Source of the DNA: Euptelea pleiosperma
Lineage: Eukaryota > Streptophyta > Magnoliopsida > Ranunculales > Eupteleaceae
DNA length: 64,000 nucleotides
NCBI GenBank assembly: GCA_035048495.1
Contig: CM068547.1
Location: 27,845,913 to 27,909,912, forward strand
Direction of reading: 5' to 3'
Shown: one piece after another, positions 1-15,300 of the stretch
Numbering within the stretch: position 1 is the stretch's first letter
Layout: every line of letters starts with the position of its first letter
Made by a program: the position numbers and the translations under genes
The notes under the pieces: model-generated
Databases searched by the model: none
What the model saw: the letters and a program-made list of their open reading frames with translations, nothing else
Told to the model about the DNA's origin: nothing

Positions 1-174
1 ACGGCTGCGGGCTGGGCTTCGGCTTCAGAGTTTCAACATGGACCGGCCCGCCTCAGCCCGGCCCGACAGGTCAAATTGCCAGTGAAAATTGATCTTCCTT
101 TATCAAGGGTTGACATTGAAGCAGCATCATTGGTCTACAACCAAGAAGCAGAAACAGAGAGAGACAGAGAGCGG

Positions 175-316
175 GAGAGAGAGAGAGAGAGAGATTGTTC
201 AAGGATGAGCGGGACTACCTCCAATCTCTTCCAACTATGGCAGATTCCTTCCACCAAACTACTTCTAAGGAGCTCCAGGCACCCGAAAGGTTCTCTCTCT
301 CTCTCTCTCTCTCTCT
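175..316. repeat. (GA)10 and (TC)12 tracts flanking exon 1 of the GTPase gene
   Basis: A GA run (175-194) lies in the 5' leader just before the ATG at 205. A TC run (292-316) begins two bases into intron 1, directly after the GT donor at 290. The two tracts are complementary, so in the transcript the whole first coding exon would sit in a loop of about 97 nt. Either tract alone is a common plant leader microsatellite. Confidence 0.9.
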
Positions 317-3300
317 TTTGGGTTCTTTTGTAGTAGGGCAATGAACTCAAAATCTTGCTGTCTTGCTGTTTTTCCATGCAAAACCATCAAATCGATCACT
401 TTCTAGCATTTTGTTTAATACCCATTTGATGGTAAGCTCAAATATCACTTCCCCATCTCTCAATCTTCTTTTCTGTTGGAGCTTAATGAAAAGTTTTGGG
501 TGAATTTTGTTTCTTCACAGGTACCCATATTTTTGGTTTTTGTACTACTTTTTAGAATTTTCTGCTTTCACTCTTATGTATATGAGTTCAAATCCATTAC
601 TTTCTATCCTCTGGTGCAATGCCAATTTGATGGAAAGCTCAAATATTGCTTCTCTATGTTTCTATTTCTTGCAGTTTTATGTGGGTTTCTGTGATTTTTG
701 TGAAACCCATCTGTTGGTTTGGAAAATGTTTTTTAGAGCAACACTCCAAACCTCTTCACTGGGGTGGCAGGGTTTTTTATTGCCTCATGGAGGAATGAAG
801 TGGCATATCCTGACTGTCAATTTGATGGATGACCCTCTGCATTGGCCAAGTGGATAGTGCCCTTGTCCATATCATTCTTATTCTCTACCATGCATAATTT
901 TCCCCTACGAATTGGGGAAAATTTTTGAAGCAGCGGATTTTTTGAAGCGGTGAAGTAGTGGCCAATCACATCCCGCTACAATCCGCTGATGCTTTTAAAC
1001 GAAACATGAAATGCTTTTGAACAGCAGATTGTGGCGCGATGTGATTAGCCACTGCTTCGCCACTTCAAAAATCCACTGCTTCAAATTTTATTAAATACAC
1101 AATGGGAAAAGAAACATGCCTCTTTTTCCATGTGGCGGAGTGTTATTGCGCTGAAAAATTGCCACATGGGAGATTTGAGGTGGAGGAATTTTTGGTCTGC
1201 CATCTCATCTGCCAATGTGGAAAGGAAACCCCACCACTGCAGTGAAAAAAGTTTGGAATGTCACTCCAGAGAACCCGTCCCATGGTTGGTCTTTTACTAT
1301 CTCTCTTGATTTCAATCTAATTTGGTTTTTTTAGTCATAATTTAAGTTACACTATGGACTTTTTGAAATTCATATCTGTTTTCAATCACAAACAACGGCG
1401 TACACGTAATCATGTGCTCATTTTTTTTTTTTTTGGTATTTTTCATGGCCAAGCAGGTTTGTTTTCAGTATCTGGAAAAGAAATCGGTGCGACCCTGTGC
1501 TTTTGTAAGAAAATGCAGACCGCCACCTATGAAGTTGTGAATGGTAGCTATGTTCCGGTGACCCAAAATAAACCCGAAACTGCTAAGGAGGTATTTCCTA
1601 CAATATTGTATCTACTTTTCTATAGCTAAGGGCTTCTGAAAGAATGAAAATCATTAAAAAACAGATAATCTCTAATAGAGATGCAGAAAGTAGTAATAGA
1701 CCCATATCTGATTTTATGGTCATCTCTTGCAACCGAGTAGGTGTCATGAAGAAATGAGTACTTAATTCTCAAAAACCTTCAATGGTGCTCATTTCTTAGA
1801 GTTTTGAAATTATTTGACACTCTTTAAGTTCACAACTTTTTTGAGAACCATCGCCTCCTTGTTCCTGAATCTTCACCTAATTGAGTTGATCTTGGTAATT
1901 ACAAAGTATTCCTGATTATGGGACTCTTAATTATATGTTAGACCATGTTAGAGACTTCAGTAGAATTGGCAAAGGAAAAATCTGTTTCACTTACAATTTT
2001 CCATTTCTAGGACGAAACTGCAGCAAAACTTGAGACTGTTGGTGCATTCCAAAAGCTACCCATGGTGATGCCTTCAGTTGATATTTTTTATTCAGCACTG
2101 AGGAAGGCAAAGAGGGTCCCTCCCACAAAGGGTAATTGATCATAGTAACATATTCCTATTGTAATGTTGACACAACTAGTTCCCTCTGGGTGTTAATTAG
2201 CTTGGAGCTTGGTCCGTGGAACCAGGTGCAGGACATGATATATTATTTCCTGTCCCGTAGGCATTGCCAATATTGCAAAGCGAGAGAGAAATAGAGGTTC
2301 GAAGCAACTCGATGCTCTAATGAAAGTAAGTCCTTAATTGTAATATTCCTCATTTTATTTGAATATATTACTACTCTTGTAGTCTTTGACTCTCATACAT
2401 GATACAACTAACTGCTAACTAGCATCTAACAGGTTCTTGTTCTCGTTTTCAGGAGTTGGCTGTTCCCTTGAGAGAGTACATGGGGAACTTCCCAAAAAAA
2501 AAATATCTGCACCCTTATGAACGGTCTCTCATTGAATTGACTCTAGGGGATGGAAACTATGAAGAGGTATTATTTTCCATTTTATGTCAAAATTTTCATG
2601 AATATTGGGACCTTTGTGTTTGGGATTCAGCCACGTTAGGTATCATATGCTTCCTTCCACACTTCTAAAGAGACTAAAGATGTTATGCCAATAAAGTCCT
2701 TTTAATGTATTCAAAATATAATTCTTTCGATGAATTAATGTATTCAGATTGGAAATAGGCATACCTCACATCTTGTGGAAGCATTGGTACAAGTTTTGTG
2801 AAAGGACATTTGCTTTTAAAACATGCGAAAGTACATGTTTTGTGGGTTCCCTATTACAATTGTCCATTGCAAGTGAAAATGCTTTTGCTTAGTTTTCATT
2901 GGAGTCATTGTAGTAAAGCTATTCTTCTACTTATGTTTTTCCTACATTAGAAGCTTTTGAGTTTTCATACATGAAATTTTACACCTCATGCTATGAATTT
3001 AATTCTTGTGACTCTATGGTTTTGACAGGTATTGGGAAGGGTAGATGCTCTTAGAAAGAAGGTGGTATCAGTTGGAAAGGAACATGCCTCTTTTTGCGCT
3101 AAGGTTGGAATTATGTTAACTTGTAACTGAATACCATTCTATAATATTTACTGTGGAGTCTGGTAATGATTTTACCTTGCCTGCCAAAATAAAACCGATG
3201 TTAGACATGATTAATAGATCATGTCTATTAATAATGACTAACTATTTGCATGATCAGATGTTAAACATGATTGATAGATTTATACATTATTTGGTCGTGG

Positions 3301-6300
3301 AATGGGATGTGCCATTGTACAAGATAGCTTTATATCTGTGCATGTAATGGTAGAGTTTTTTCCTTTAATGGGAGGGAAAGAGGCCCAAGTTAAGGTGCAA
3401 ACAGAGTGAAGTATGTTGAAAGAAATGCATTGGCAGAACCTATGTTACCCAGGTACGGGTACGGATGTTGAATACAAGAAGGGTTGCTAATGATTAAGAC
3501 ATGCCATCGTCGAAAAATGAAGGTAAACATGGGAATGGATATGTATTTTCATTTCTAGGCAAACTTTAACATGTGTAAAAGGCTACATATGATAAATCTA
3601 TAGAAATAGTAACACTTAGAAGACGTGTGGTTTTGGACACCAAAGTTTAAAGATCAGCTACAAAATAATCAGCAGTTGGAAAGGGTAACCTTCTGGATAG
3701 GGTATGGCATGGATAGGGTGTTCTAGAAATGCCAAGACTCGATGTGTTGAATATAGGTACACCAAAATATTGTGTCAAGGTGGCATAGGGCAGACCTTTA
3801 CCCTCTAGCCCCCTAGTTTCTTTCCTTCCCTCAGTTCCTCACCCTTTTTCTGGGGCCTTCCTGCCACTTTACACACCCAATCTTGTTGACAGAGGGATAA
3901 ATTTGTTTAAAAGGGAAATAGCCTGCATATAAGCTCAGAAAACTATGAAAGGGTGATTCTGTGGAGTTACATAGACGAAGGAAAAAGAACAACATATGCA
4001 AGCCAAAAAGGATCAAGAAAATGAGAGGGACCAAAACTACAGTATCAAAACTATGTTTTCAGATAGATTCTTTGAGGTTATTCATTTGCCTTACTAAATG
4101 ACAGATATTTTTGAAATCCTCAAGATTTGCGGGTCTCCTTAATAGCAACCAGTGCAGGAGGTTTCGTTGGTGGTCTGCAAAGAGGACTTTCTTTGGTGGG
4201 TAAGCTAGGACTGAATTATGTCTCAACTTTGCAGCGCTTTTGTTCTAGCTGTTAATAATCTTCAACCATAACCACTAGGCCACAAAGCTCAACCCATTTA
4301 GAATGAGCAGTTACAGATGCTATATAGCCTATGTAACAATGATAAGGACACATGTTCAACACACGCCTTGGAGAAGCCTGAAATGGCGAAATGTAGACAC
4401 ATCCGTACACATGTATTACAATATAATATTTTAGTTATATTTAAATCAGAAGTTTTTTTTTAACAAGGAAAGGAATATATGAAAAGTAAAATAAGGTATC
4501 TCCATATACCATAGAGCTATCTCATAACTTCTAATATTAGTAGATTTATAAGAGGGAAGACTATCAAACAATTATAAGTTGTGTTTTTAACAACTTAAGG
4601 TAGGGTATGGAGGATAAAACGCACCGGCCTCTTTTGTTTGCAAAAGAGTGTCAGCATGTGGTTGACACGTGAGTACAAAATGGCAAATTGGAGTGCAGTG
4701 TGTATTAGATTTGTCAAATTCCATGTCAAAAGAATTGTATGTTCTTGTGGACCTCAACGCATGCGGAGTTCCAAGGATGTTTTTTCGATTCTTTTGTTTT
4801 TAAATGGGAAGACATTATGTATCAGTCTTCCCCAGTGTGACGATTTCTTTGTTTCTGGTTTAGCGGGTATCTCGTCTTGAGATCCAGTGTATTTCGTTTG
4901 TTGGGCTTTTGCCCCCTTCGAATATCAATCCTAATTTATCAAAAAAAAAAAAAAAGAATTGTTTGTAACCTATCATGTTGTTTTGAGCCCTTCTGTTTTA
5001 TTGGGACCTGACTGATCAATATCCTCTGGAAGATTTCAAAGATGGTCAGATTGCCTATAGCCTCGCTCATCGTGATTCAAATTCAAGATTAGCATGGGAG
5101 GAGCATCTTCTATCATTGGCCTTTGTTAAGGGTGTTGAATCAACCCCTAAAAAGTTTGGTTTTTCGTTCAAGGTTTAAAACCCTCAGTTCTGTTTTTCTC
5201 TGTTTGGGTTGACCCACCCTTTTTGGGCTGACTGAAGTGCTCAGTCGACACAAAATGGTTGGGTCGACCGAACTCTCGGGTCTCACTGTTTTTGAGAGAT
5301 TTTCCAAGGCTCGACCCAGACTTTTTAGGTTAACCACGCCCTCCCAACGGTCTAAGATTTAACGATTGGGCAGCTCACTTGCTTGCCCTATTTATGGGGT
5401 TTCATCCCCATTTCGTAGGGCACTTGGTGGAGAGCATTTTCAGCTCATATATTGTCCTATATAAAGTCTTGATTTGAAACCCTAATCTCCTTGGTTCTAC
5501 AAACTCTTTGAAAAACATTATTGGAGATTTTTGTGGCCTGTGACTCTCTCTACATCTTCATCAAGCCTTGCCAAGTTACTTCAAGGAAGCACTTCATCCC
5601 TTGGAGGCTTGGAGCTGTTATAAAGCTTGGTGAAGCTTCACAAGAAGCTTCAACTCCTCTCACTTGCTCATTAAGAGAGGTTGGTTCTTTGAATTTATTA
5701 TTAGCATATCAAGAGGCACTGGTTTGTTTCTCAATTGAATATCCTATTTGTTTAGAGTCAAAGTGAGTAGAAACTCACCTTACACTTGTGGTGAGCATTC
5801 CCTTGTGAGTTGAGTAGATTCTCGACTTAGTTTAACTTAGGTGGATTCCTAGGTCTTGAGTGGATTCTTGTTTGAGTTTGGGTTGGGTAGATTCTTGTTT
5901 GAGTTTGGGTTGGGTGGATTCTTAACCCTATTCTTTCAATTGTGTTAAGTTATATCTTTGAAATTGATTGAATTAAAAGTTGATAGCTTGATTGGAGCTT
6001 TTTGAGAGTGGATGTAGGTGTGGATACACTGAACCACTTTTGTCTCATGTTTATGGATTTTTGGCCAAAAATAACTCAATGTGGCCACACAACCCCTTAA
6101 CATTTACAGTAGGCTGTCATTTCCAACCCCTTTCTATAAATTTATTTCGACTTTTTTCTTTCATTTAATAGAATTCTTCAATTGCCAGGGTTGTTCTAGC
6201 TTTCCATGTATTTTCATTTTCTTTTTCTTCCTTTACTTTTACATGCTTGCAGAATAATTGATAGGTATTATTTCAATAAACTGAAATACTCTTCTCCATA

Positions 6301-9300
6301 AAGAAAAGAGTTTACTCAAGTTGCTTTTTTAACTTTTGGCAGTCCTTATCAAAACGTGAAGCAGAGGAACGATTGGATGAGGTCAGTGTTTTTTTGCATG
6401 CAGAATATATCCTCTGTGTAAATTTTTGCCTTGGCTAACAAGTTAAGCCATCTATATGGTTTTATCTGCAGGGTATCAAGAAACTTGAAGAGATTTTTAA
6501 AATGGAAGGAAATGCCGTAGATGATCTCCTAAACATTGCCAAGGTAGTAGACTGTCTTTTCTACTGTAAAATGATCTAATAAGTAGTAATTGGATCTTCC
6601 ACTTACCAAACAGAAAAGGATCTTCCACTAAATCACCCAGACATTGCAGAAAGCCAATGCTCAAAGGTTTCTCACAAGTTTGGAGCAGTCATTCAAGTTT
6701 GGCACGCATAATATCTGTTGGTGATGTTTGAGCGCATTATCTCTAATGGATTCAATTTGTGAGCATAAATCTTAAGAGTTTGTATGATTTATGACCTAAA
6801 TGTTACATTCTATGTATCTGGTACATTGAAACTCAATGTAACACATTCTAACCACATAAAGACCTATAACCAAATATGATAATATCAGAAAGTATAATGC
6901 TATGTAAGAATTAATTCACAGGATTAAGGAAAGAAAAACATATAAGAATATCCATAGATGGATTGAGATACCTTAAAACCATATGACTGGTGTATAAATT
7001 CTAAAAAAGATGACATAGAAAAGGTATTGTCATAACACTTGTATGGACAAGTAGGTGTGACTGACACAGCCACACCAAGCATTATTTTTGTTTCGGAAAA
7101 GGAGAAAAGAAAAATGGTGTCCTTGTTTCATAGCTTTAAAAAGACATTTCAGACGTAACATGCGATCAAAGGATGTCTGAAAATTCATACTTTTCTTATC
7201 AAAGAGAAGCTTGTGTAGGTAATCATCGTAATAATTAATAAACAATATTTAGACATGCCTGGTTACATGACAATGTGGTTGAGCGGTTTAGGCTCCTTGA
7301 ATAGGAAAAATTAAGTCTCAAATTAGACATGTTTTAATTGTTTGAAAATAAGTTTAATTCTTTTGAAGCATTCAAGGTTATATGTTTCATTAAATGATTG
7401 CTTGTAGCCACCTTTTGGTCAGCAGTGACCAAATCATCACTGAGCATTGCATAGTTTAGAAACTGTCCTCGCGGGTGCACCCTCTCAGCCAACAGCCACA
7501 CCAGCATATGAAGCGTAAGTGTGAACATAGCCCAAGAGCTGTACAACCTGAGCAGCTGCCCACGGGTAACCAAACTACGCTTGCCAGAGTATTCAGCATT
7601 CAGTTGTTTTCTGTGAACATAGTTGGCCCAACACTTCTCATTTTCATATAAATATGCCCAATGCAATTGTTCTATTATATTTTGGCTCTTGTTTTGATTT
7701 AAACATTTTTTTCTTTCTTTTTGGGTACTTCTTGAGGACTGGTTTTGAAGTAAAATTATTTCTTGCTCCAAATCTACTTAACAATCCCAAAATAACGTGA
7801 GTGTCCTATTAATTTTTGAGAAGTTCCCGCATTACCAAATATGCAATTTGAAATCAAAGAGATCTAAATGCAAAGAATAAAACTCATGCTATGAGCCTAT
7901 GACCAAATTTACTGGGAGAAGGCATTTAATGGCTACAGTAGGGTAAGTTCTTCACCTAATTCCAACAGTATGGACAAGTAATGACGAAGTTGCAGTTTAA
8001 TATGCCAGCCTTTGTTTATGCATCAAAAAAAAAAAAAAAATCCCAGCCTTTGTTGCTCAGAAATTGGAGAATATACAAATGTGTTTTTTGGGATGGGAAG
8101 GGTATTTTTTTGATGACTAGTGAGAATCTTATTACAAGGTCTATTGAAGACATGGGGTTTTGCTAGTCCAAATACAGGTTTCAGATGCTTGACATAAAAT
8201 AAATCACTCTCTTGAAGATTAGCCCTCAAATCTGGATCCAATGACGTGGGATCTGAAACCTGTCACCATCACTATTTCAGCTTACCTGCCTCTATATCTT
8301 ATTATATAGGTAGGGGTATAAGAGATATGTCCGTACTTTAAGACGATTCAAAAGCTCTCCTCCCTCTCATATTTGGTTTGAATTCAAGAGAAATTTTAAT
8401 TGGCCTAACTACTCTGTTCCACATGCTTACATCATTCCACTCCCCAGCTCAAAGAAAGAAGTAAATCTTGGTGGCTATGGTGCATCTGGCTCTCAAAATC
8501 TAAGCCAACCAGTATCTTCTGTCTCATACTGTATTTTTCTTCTTTTTCTGATAAGTAGTCTCTTACAGGTGTATGACATTCATATTGTGTCCATCGTTTG
8601 CCATGTTTAGAGTTTTTATTGTGTTTCACATTTATACCTGAATAAACTTGCTCTCTATCTTGACCTAATGTTTTACTGTTCCTCGCTCCTTCATGGATTC
8701 ACTTTAGCCACTCATTTACGTCCTGTTAGTTTTGTGCAGTGCATTTTCAGATATTAGTGCTTCTTTGGACTTCATTAGCTGTATCTGTTTTTTCTTTGAG
8801 ATAACCATATTGCTAAATTTGATATTTAAACTGATCGGCTTGTGTTAGAATAAGACTTTTCTGAAGGACCAACCTTTGATAATTTGATATGGTCTGCAGA
8901 CGTTGCGTGCAATGCCAGTAGTTGATCTGGAAATACCAACACTGTGTCTTGTTGGATCTCCTAATGTGGGGAAATCATCGCTAGTCCGTATACTCTCAAC
9001 AGGGAAGCCTGAGGTATTCAGGATCCGTGAACAATCATAATAGTTCACTTTATGGTCTCTGTGTCCAAAATCTAAAGCTATGTTCAAGTTGTAAGGGTTG
9101 GTAGATAAAAATGATAAACTGTTATGTGAATAGAAAGTTTCTAAGGATTTCACTAAAAAGCTAACGCAGGATAATAAGAAAAGGGAAGCACTTCTTTGCT
9201 CCGGTTTTTACTTATTCCACCACCCCAAAAGTAAATAAATAGCAAATACCTAAACTACCTAGTAATGTGGAGATGCTTTTAAGTCAGTGAGGTAATTTGG

Positions 9301-12300
9301 GTGTTTGCTACTTTTTTACTTCTGAGGTAGTCGGAGAAGTTAAAACCATGGTGGAAAAAAAATTCTCTAATAAAAACATAATCATTGGGAGAAATATTGC
9401 ACTCTAAAATGATCCATATTTTGTAAAGCTGTTCCAGTTCTGTCATTTGGAGTGGAACTCCTTTGTTTCTGCTCATGAATTGATCATAGGGAGTTGGCCT
9501 GTACCTCTGTCTTAAAATGATCAATATAGTAGAATGGGATGGAACAGATTTAAAAAGTAAATCAAATAAAGTTAATTTCAAGAAATCACAATTGTGTCTT
9601 AAATGTAGCAAAGGCTATGATGAGACCAATGGTAATTTCTCTTTCTTGAGAGAAAAGTATTCATAATCATTGTTGACAAACAATGTATGCTGATTTACGA
9701 CAGGTAACAAATATAGTTTTGAATGGTATTATCTCAAAAGAAATGATATGGAAAAACTGCAGTTATTTAAAAAAAAACTTATTTTTTTTGTTTCTTTTTA
9801 TAAATGAAAGCATAAAGTGGAAAATGGGATGGAATGAGTTTTAACAGTTAGGTTCATAAAAACTGTTTCTTAATATCTTCAAAGTATTTCTGAACGGAAA
9901 TATTTGGTATTTGGAAATGAAACACGTAAGTATTTTCCCAGAAAAGCATGTTTTTGTTCAATTTTAGCCATTATTACTAATGTAAGGCCACTGCTAACCA
10001 TCTTAAAGTAGGATGACCCCTTAACTTTTCTGTAAAAAATTGAAGTTAGAAAAATTTGTGAATTTCAATTATTTATCTAGAAGGAATTCTAATATAAAGA
10101 TTTCATTTTTCAAGCTCCCTTAGCAGTCACACTTTGCTTCTTTTGCGCAGGTGTGCAACTACCCTTTCACGACCAGAGGGATTCTGATGGGTCACATCGT
10201 TTTAAACTATCAGCGTTTTCAGGTTAGTAATTCTCTTATGACGTAAAATGTTATTCTAATTTTTCCTTTAGAATTTCAAATATTCAGTTACATCTAGAAA
10301 GTGAAGGAATTGACTGCAGGTGACAGACACTCCTGGCCTTCTGAGGAGACATGATGGTAAGGCACTTTCAAATGAATGTGGTTTTATCCAATTAAGATAA
10401 TTTGTTTTTAGTATAAAGTTTGTTTTTTTGTTATTTAAGACTTCAAAAGCATTTCATAGTCGGATAAAAAGTTTTGTGCTAGATCTCATAACGTTTGAGA
10501 ATCGTGAGATGGAACATAAGGTACCATTTAGTAGACTGTAACGCCAGTGTGTGATGGGAATAAATGTACACATGGTGCTCATGCAAGGCAAGGGCATGGG
10601 ACTTACTGTTTGATTTTTTCACTTAAGAAGCAAAAAAAATTGATCCAATTGGATGACGATAACCATCGGATCCATTTCATCTTTTGGATGACCACAGAAA
10701 ATGTGGTAAATGGTGTAGAAAAAGAATTCAGTGCATCAAAATGGGTTTTGATCAAAATTTATCGGCTTCCTTTACATAAGAAATATAGGTGTTGGTAGTA
10801 GAGAATGTGCTGAAATAAACAGAGAATGTTATAGACCAGTATTTGAGATGGAATGAAAGATATTCAATTAGTGTGGGTTTCAATTACCTGGTTTAATATT
10901 TTTGTATGTTTTTGCTAGCAAACACAGTTCTAACACAGCTCTACCAAATCCACCTTCAACGCCGCTAAATTTGTATTATATGCAATCAGATATCTGTTTG
11001 TATTTCCAAAAGTAAATGGATTATTTCTTCTGTTTAGTAAAAATACATATTTTTACCTCATTTAATAATGGTCTACCTGTCTTTAAATACTTCCTAAAAC
11101 TTTTCCTTCTCTCCTGATGTCCAAAACTAAGCGAAAGCTAGGTATCTTCCAGTTTGTAGGAGTTGCAAGGAAGACACCCTGATTCATCAAATTAACAGCT
11201 ACAGAAGTAGCTTCATGACAAGTGAGCATGGATGATAAAGGAACCTTAACCATAAAGAATATAGTTTGAAGATGTGATGCAACTTCGCGTGCGTGTGTTT
11301 TTTATATGGAATATTTATTTGATACAAGTTAAACCAATGTAATGGATTTGGTATGCTCAGGTTTTGGCATAAGTTTAATTTTGCAATGTCCCTGGTTTAG
11401 TTGTGTGAATAGAGCAGTTTCCTATTCTTTTAATGTCATGTGTTCTCTCATCTGCTGCCTGTTTAACCTACAGAGGACAGGAATAATTTGGAGAAGTTAA
11501 CACTAGCAGTCCTCTCACATCTTCCGACTGCGATACTATATGTCCATGACCTATCAGGAGAATGTGGGACCTCGCCTTCTGATCAGGTATGATGTGGTTT
11601 CCTCCATTTCTTTATCACATTTTTTAATGATTTGGTATGAGGGCCAAGGCCCTGTTGTGTGCAAACAGTTCTATGGAGTGCATGCATACAAATAAGTGAA
11701 TGTATGTAGGAATCTTCAAATAGTGTCCTCAAAGAGTGGCTAGCATTTAAATGGTCTACATCAACGACCACATGGCTATGTGTACAGCTCTTGACATCAT
11801 ACAAACTAAATGACACACTCAAACTCAACGAACACATGGACATGTGTACAGCGCTTGACATCATACAAACTAAATGACACAATCAAACTCAATGACCACA
11901 TGACCATGTGCTGTTGATCCCAATATCAATCCAGTCATCGATGAAGCAGCAGAGCCAATTGTATAGTTACTAAGATCAGCAGGAATGAAAAGGCTAGTTC
12001 CCTGCTAAATTAGAAAAAAAGGCTTATGACCAGCTCCTATTGTTAGGCTAGTAACCTGCTCTTATCTTAATAAGGTGTATAGCTTCTCTTATTGAGAGTA
12101 AGGACTAATTAACAGCCTTATTAGAACAAAGGCTAGTTAACAGATTTTACTTGATTTTTTTCAAGTAAATGAGCTTTTGTCGGCAGACCCACCAGGTAAG
12201 AAGGTTAGATCTCCAGAAGAAGAAAAAAAATTAATAAGAGAAGAAACGGAATTACAGGAGAAATGGTTGAGCTGGTTTTCCCATAATTGCATGTGAGATT

Positions 12301-15300
12301 AGAGTATAAGATATGGGCACTCCTTCGGTGCACCTGAGAAGCTTCATGCACCATGAGCGAAAGCTTCATGCACCGTGAGCGAAAGGTTACTAAAATCAAT
12401 GAAAATGGTTACCACAGTTACAAAACTTACCACCTAAGAACATAAAAGTTACTATGGCTCTTCTTTGTCATAAAAAATTACCTACAGGAACTGTCAATCT
12501 ACTATAAAAGGAGTTGATCGCCATGACGTCACAAATGAACTGTCGCTCGACTCTTTTTACGGTTGATCGACAGAAATATGTCAATTTCGTGCACGGTGCA
12601 TAAAGATTCTCGAGCCCACCAAAGATTTGGCCTTAAATATTATTATGATTTAGAAATAATAAAGAACTACAGATTGTACAGGTGTTTTCTGTTTTATTTC
12701 TCTCCAGTTATCTCTCTCTCTCTTTCTCTAGCACCCCTAACCCTAAGAGAGGAAACCTCTCTTCTTTAGGATATCCTTAAACCTCCCTCTTGTTTACTAA
12801 ACCATTTGACAAGCAGGATCATCTCAAGAAATCTTTTAGAACTAGAAGCTTTCATTCAATCCGGAAAAGGTTTTCTCAGTTTTGATTCAGTCTACAAAAC
12901 CAGAACTCAACAAAGCCACGGCTACAAACCAGAATGTCAAAGAACTAGAAGTTAAAAACTGATCCGGACAAGAAACAAAAAGAACAGGGATCAAACTGCT
13001 GGTAATTTTATTTTGGGTTTTCTTGTAACACCTCCTTGATAAATCTTTTATATTAGTGAAACCCCCGAGTTCTAATTCCAAGTCAGAAACATTAATCGTC
13101 ACCCAAAAATGGAAAGGACCTATAGAATTAAACGCAATCTTCAATTTTAGGTGATGGGGTTAGTGTTCTGAGTCGGTCAAAAACAGTCAAGGGGGCAAGA
13201 CAAAAAAAATGAAACTCAGGGTTTTCACTAATATATAAGGTTTATCAAGGGGGTGTTAGAAAAAATAAAGTAAAAAACCCTTTTATTTTTGGATCTATAC
13301 CTACCTGCTCTGTGAAGATCGATAAGGTTTTGGAGAAGCATTTGACATAAAATGCCTGTGTAAAAGGAGGGCATACAACTTTCATTAAGTCACCTTCAGA
13401 AGCTTTAAAAGCCTTCAGAAGCAGTTTTACTGATCTACCAACAACACGGATATGGATCAAAACCACAACCAAATCGAGATGAGAAAGCTCGAGATGTTTA
13501 AACAATTAGAAGTAAAGGTGAAAGGAAAGATCTAAGGTGAGAACCTGGTATAAAAATGGCCAAAACAATAGACGGGCAGGTAGCTTCTGAGGTGAAGTTC
13601 TCCTAGAAAAACACCAGTTGAAGCTGTTATGAAAAAGAGATGCAGAAGAGTGGATGTTTCTTCTTAGGTTTGCACAAGAGTGAAAAAACAAACAGTTGTT
13701 TCAGGAGTATGCCATGTCAGATAAGGTAGAGATTTGCCAGCAAATTTCTCTTAGGCCGTGTTTGATTACCAAGTGGGAAAATTGCATTTTCCTTAGGAAA
13801 ACACAACTATCCATTGTTAGATAGCCATTATAAATCTGTATAATTTTCCCTAACAAGCGATTTAAATCTGGATAATTTTCGCTACTAAGCCTGGAATTCA
13901 TTTCCCATCCAGATAGGTGAGAATTCATTTCCACCTGAAAATACACCTTTATTTTCTCACATGATTGAAATATGTGTTCTCAGTTGCAATCAATCAGCCA
14001 TTTAAGGCATATCCCAAATGTATTTTCTCGGGAAACTTTTTCATGCAATCAAACACGGCCTTAGGTTTTCCCTCTAATGTTGCTAGTGAGAGAATCTTGG
14101 ATTTTGGAATCTGAATTTCAGGTTTAGTCAGTCAATTTGGCTAATTTGGTGCAAACTTTGGTTTTCAATTATGTAGGGAACCTCTTATTCTGTCCCCACT
14201 TTTTATCTTGAACTGACATCACTTCTGTCATGATTATATGCTCAAAACCAAGGAAATAAATTTCACGAAATTAACGGAATATTTCGCGAAATGTTTCCAT
14301 ACATGTCGAAATATTTCGCGTAAACAGTAAATTTTAACCAATTGACAGTGTAAATATGTATTATTTGGGTCGAAATGTTTCGACATCTATGGAAACATTT
14401 CGATCGAAGGTAGGAAACATCCCATTTGAGCTCAAAACCACCACAAATCCCATATTTGATCCATTTAACCATTTTTCATATATATTTTTTTATAAAAAGA
14501 TCAATCCATTGTAGATTTCTTGGTTCGCGGATTGATCGTGAGGACAAATCGAATCCCATTTTGGAGTTTTTTCAAATTCGAAATGTACGCAAGTATAAAT
14601 TTTTTTGCTATCGTTTCTTGTTACAAATAGATAGATTAGGTGTAAATGCATTAAATCTATGAATCTACGATGCATTTACACTTGATTTGTGCATGGATTG
14701 AAGATCATTTAGGGTAACAATTTAAAATTTGGGGAAAACCCCAATTTCATTGGTTTTTCATACCCTAAACATCCATGATACATAATGGATTATGTGTTGC
14801 ATAACTTAGCTTGTTCTACAAGTTGGATGGGTTAAATATTTTTCCAAAAAAAATAATTAAACATTCAAAAAGTTAAGTAATGTTATAAGCTAATAATAAA
14901 TAGGTTTTTTAAAATTATACATATTATTAAGACACTAATGTAAGTGAATAAAGATTCGTTAATATCTTGATTTATGACTTTTTTTATAATAAATAATTAA
15001 ATAATAGTTATCTAATTAAATAATACTTGGATTAACTATCAGATACCTGCCACAAAATATTACAAACCGCTATGGTCATTCATTTCCACACTACATATGT
15101 TTTTATATTATGGTTTAATAGTTTCAGTGTGCTTGTATGCTTGTTTTATCATTCCCAAACTTTCCACAATATTTCCATCATTTTCGCATTATTTCCATCA
15201 TTTCCACAAAAAATGTATTATTTCCACACTGGTCGAAATATTTCCATTTCCAGGTTGGTCAAAATAAACCTCGAAACCGAAATTTATTTCCTTGCTCAAA

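Noticed and set aside
76..377. Open frames on both strands across the GA/CT repeats at the left edge
   Set aside because: They are products of the dinucleotide repeats. The real start is the ATG at 205, whose frame splices into the GTPase exons.
4987..5179. A 64-codon stop-free stretch (contains LEDFKDGQIAYSLAHRD)
   Set aside because: It reads like protein but has no start, no recognisable family and no splice context. It could be chance or a tiny relic.
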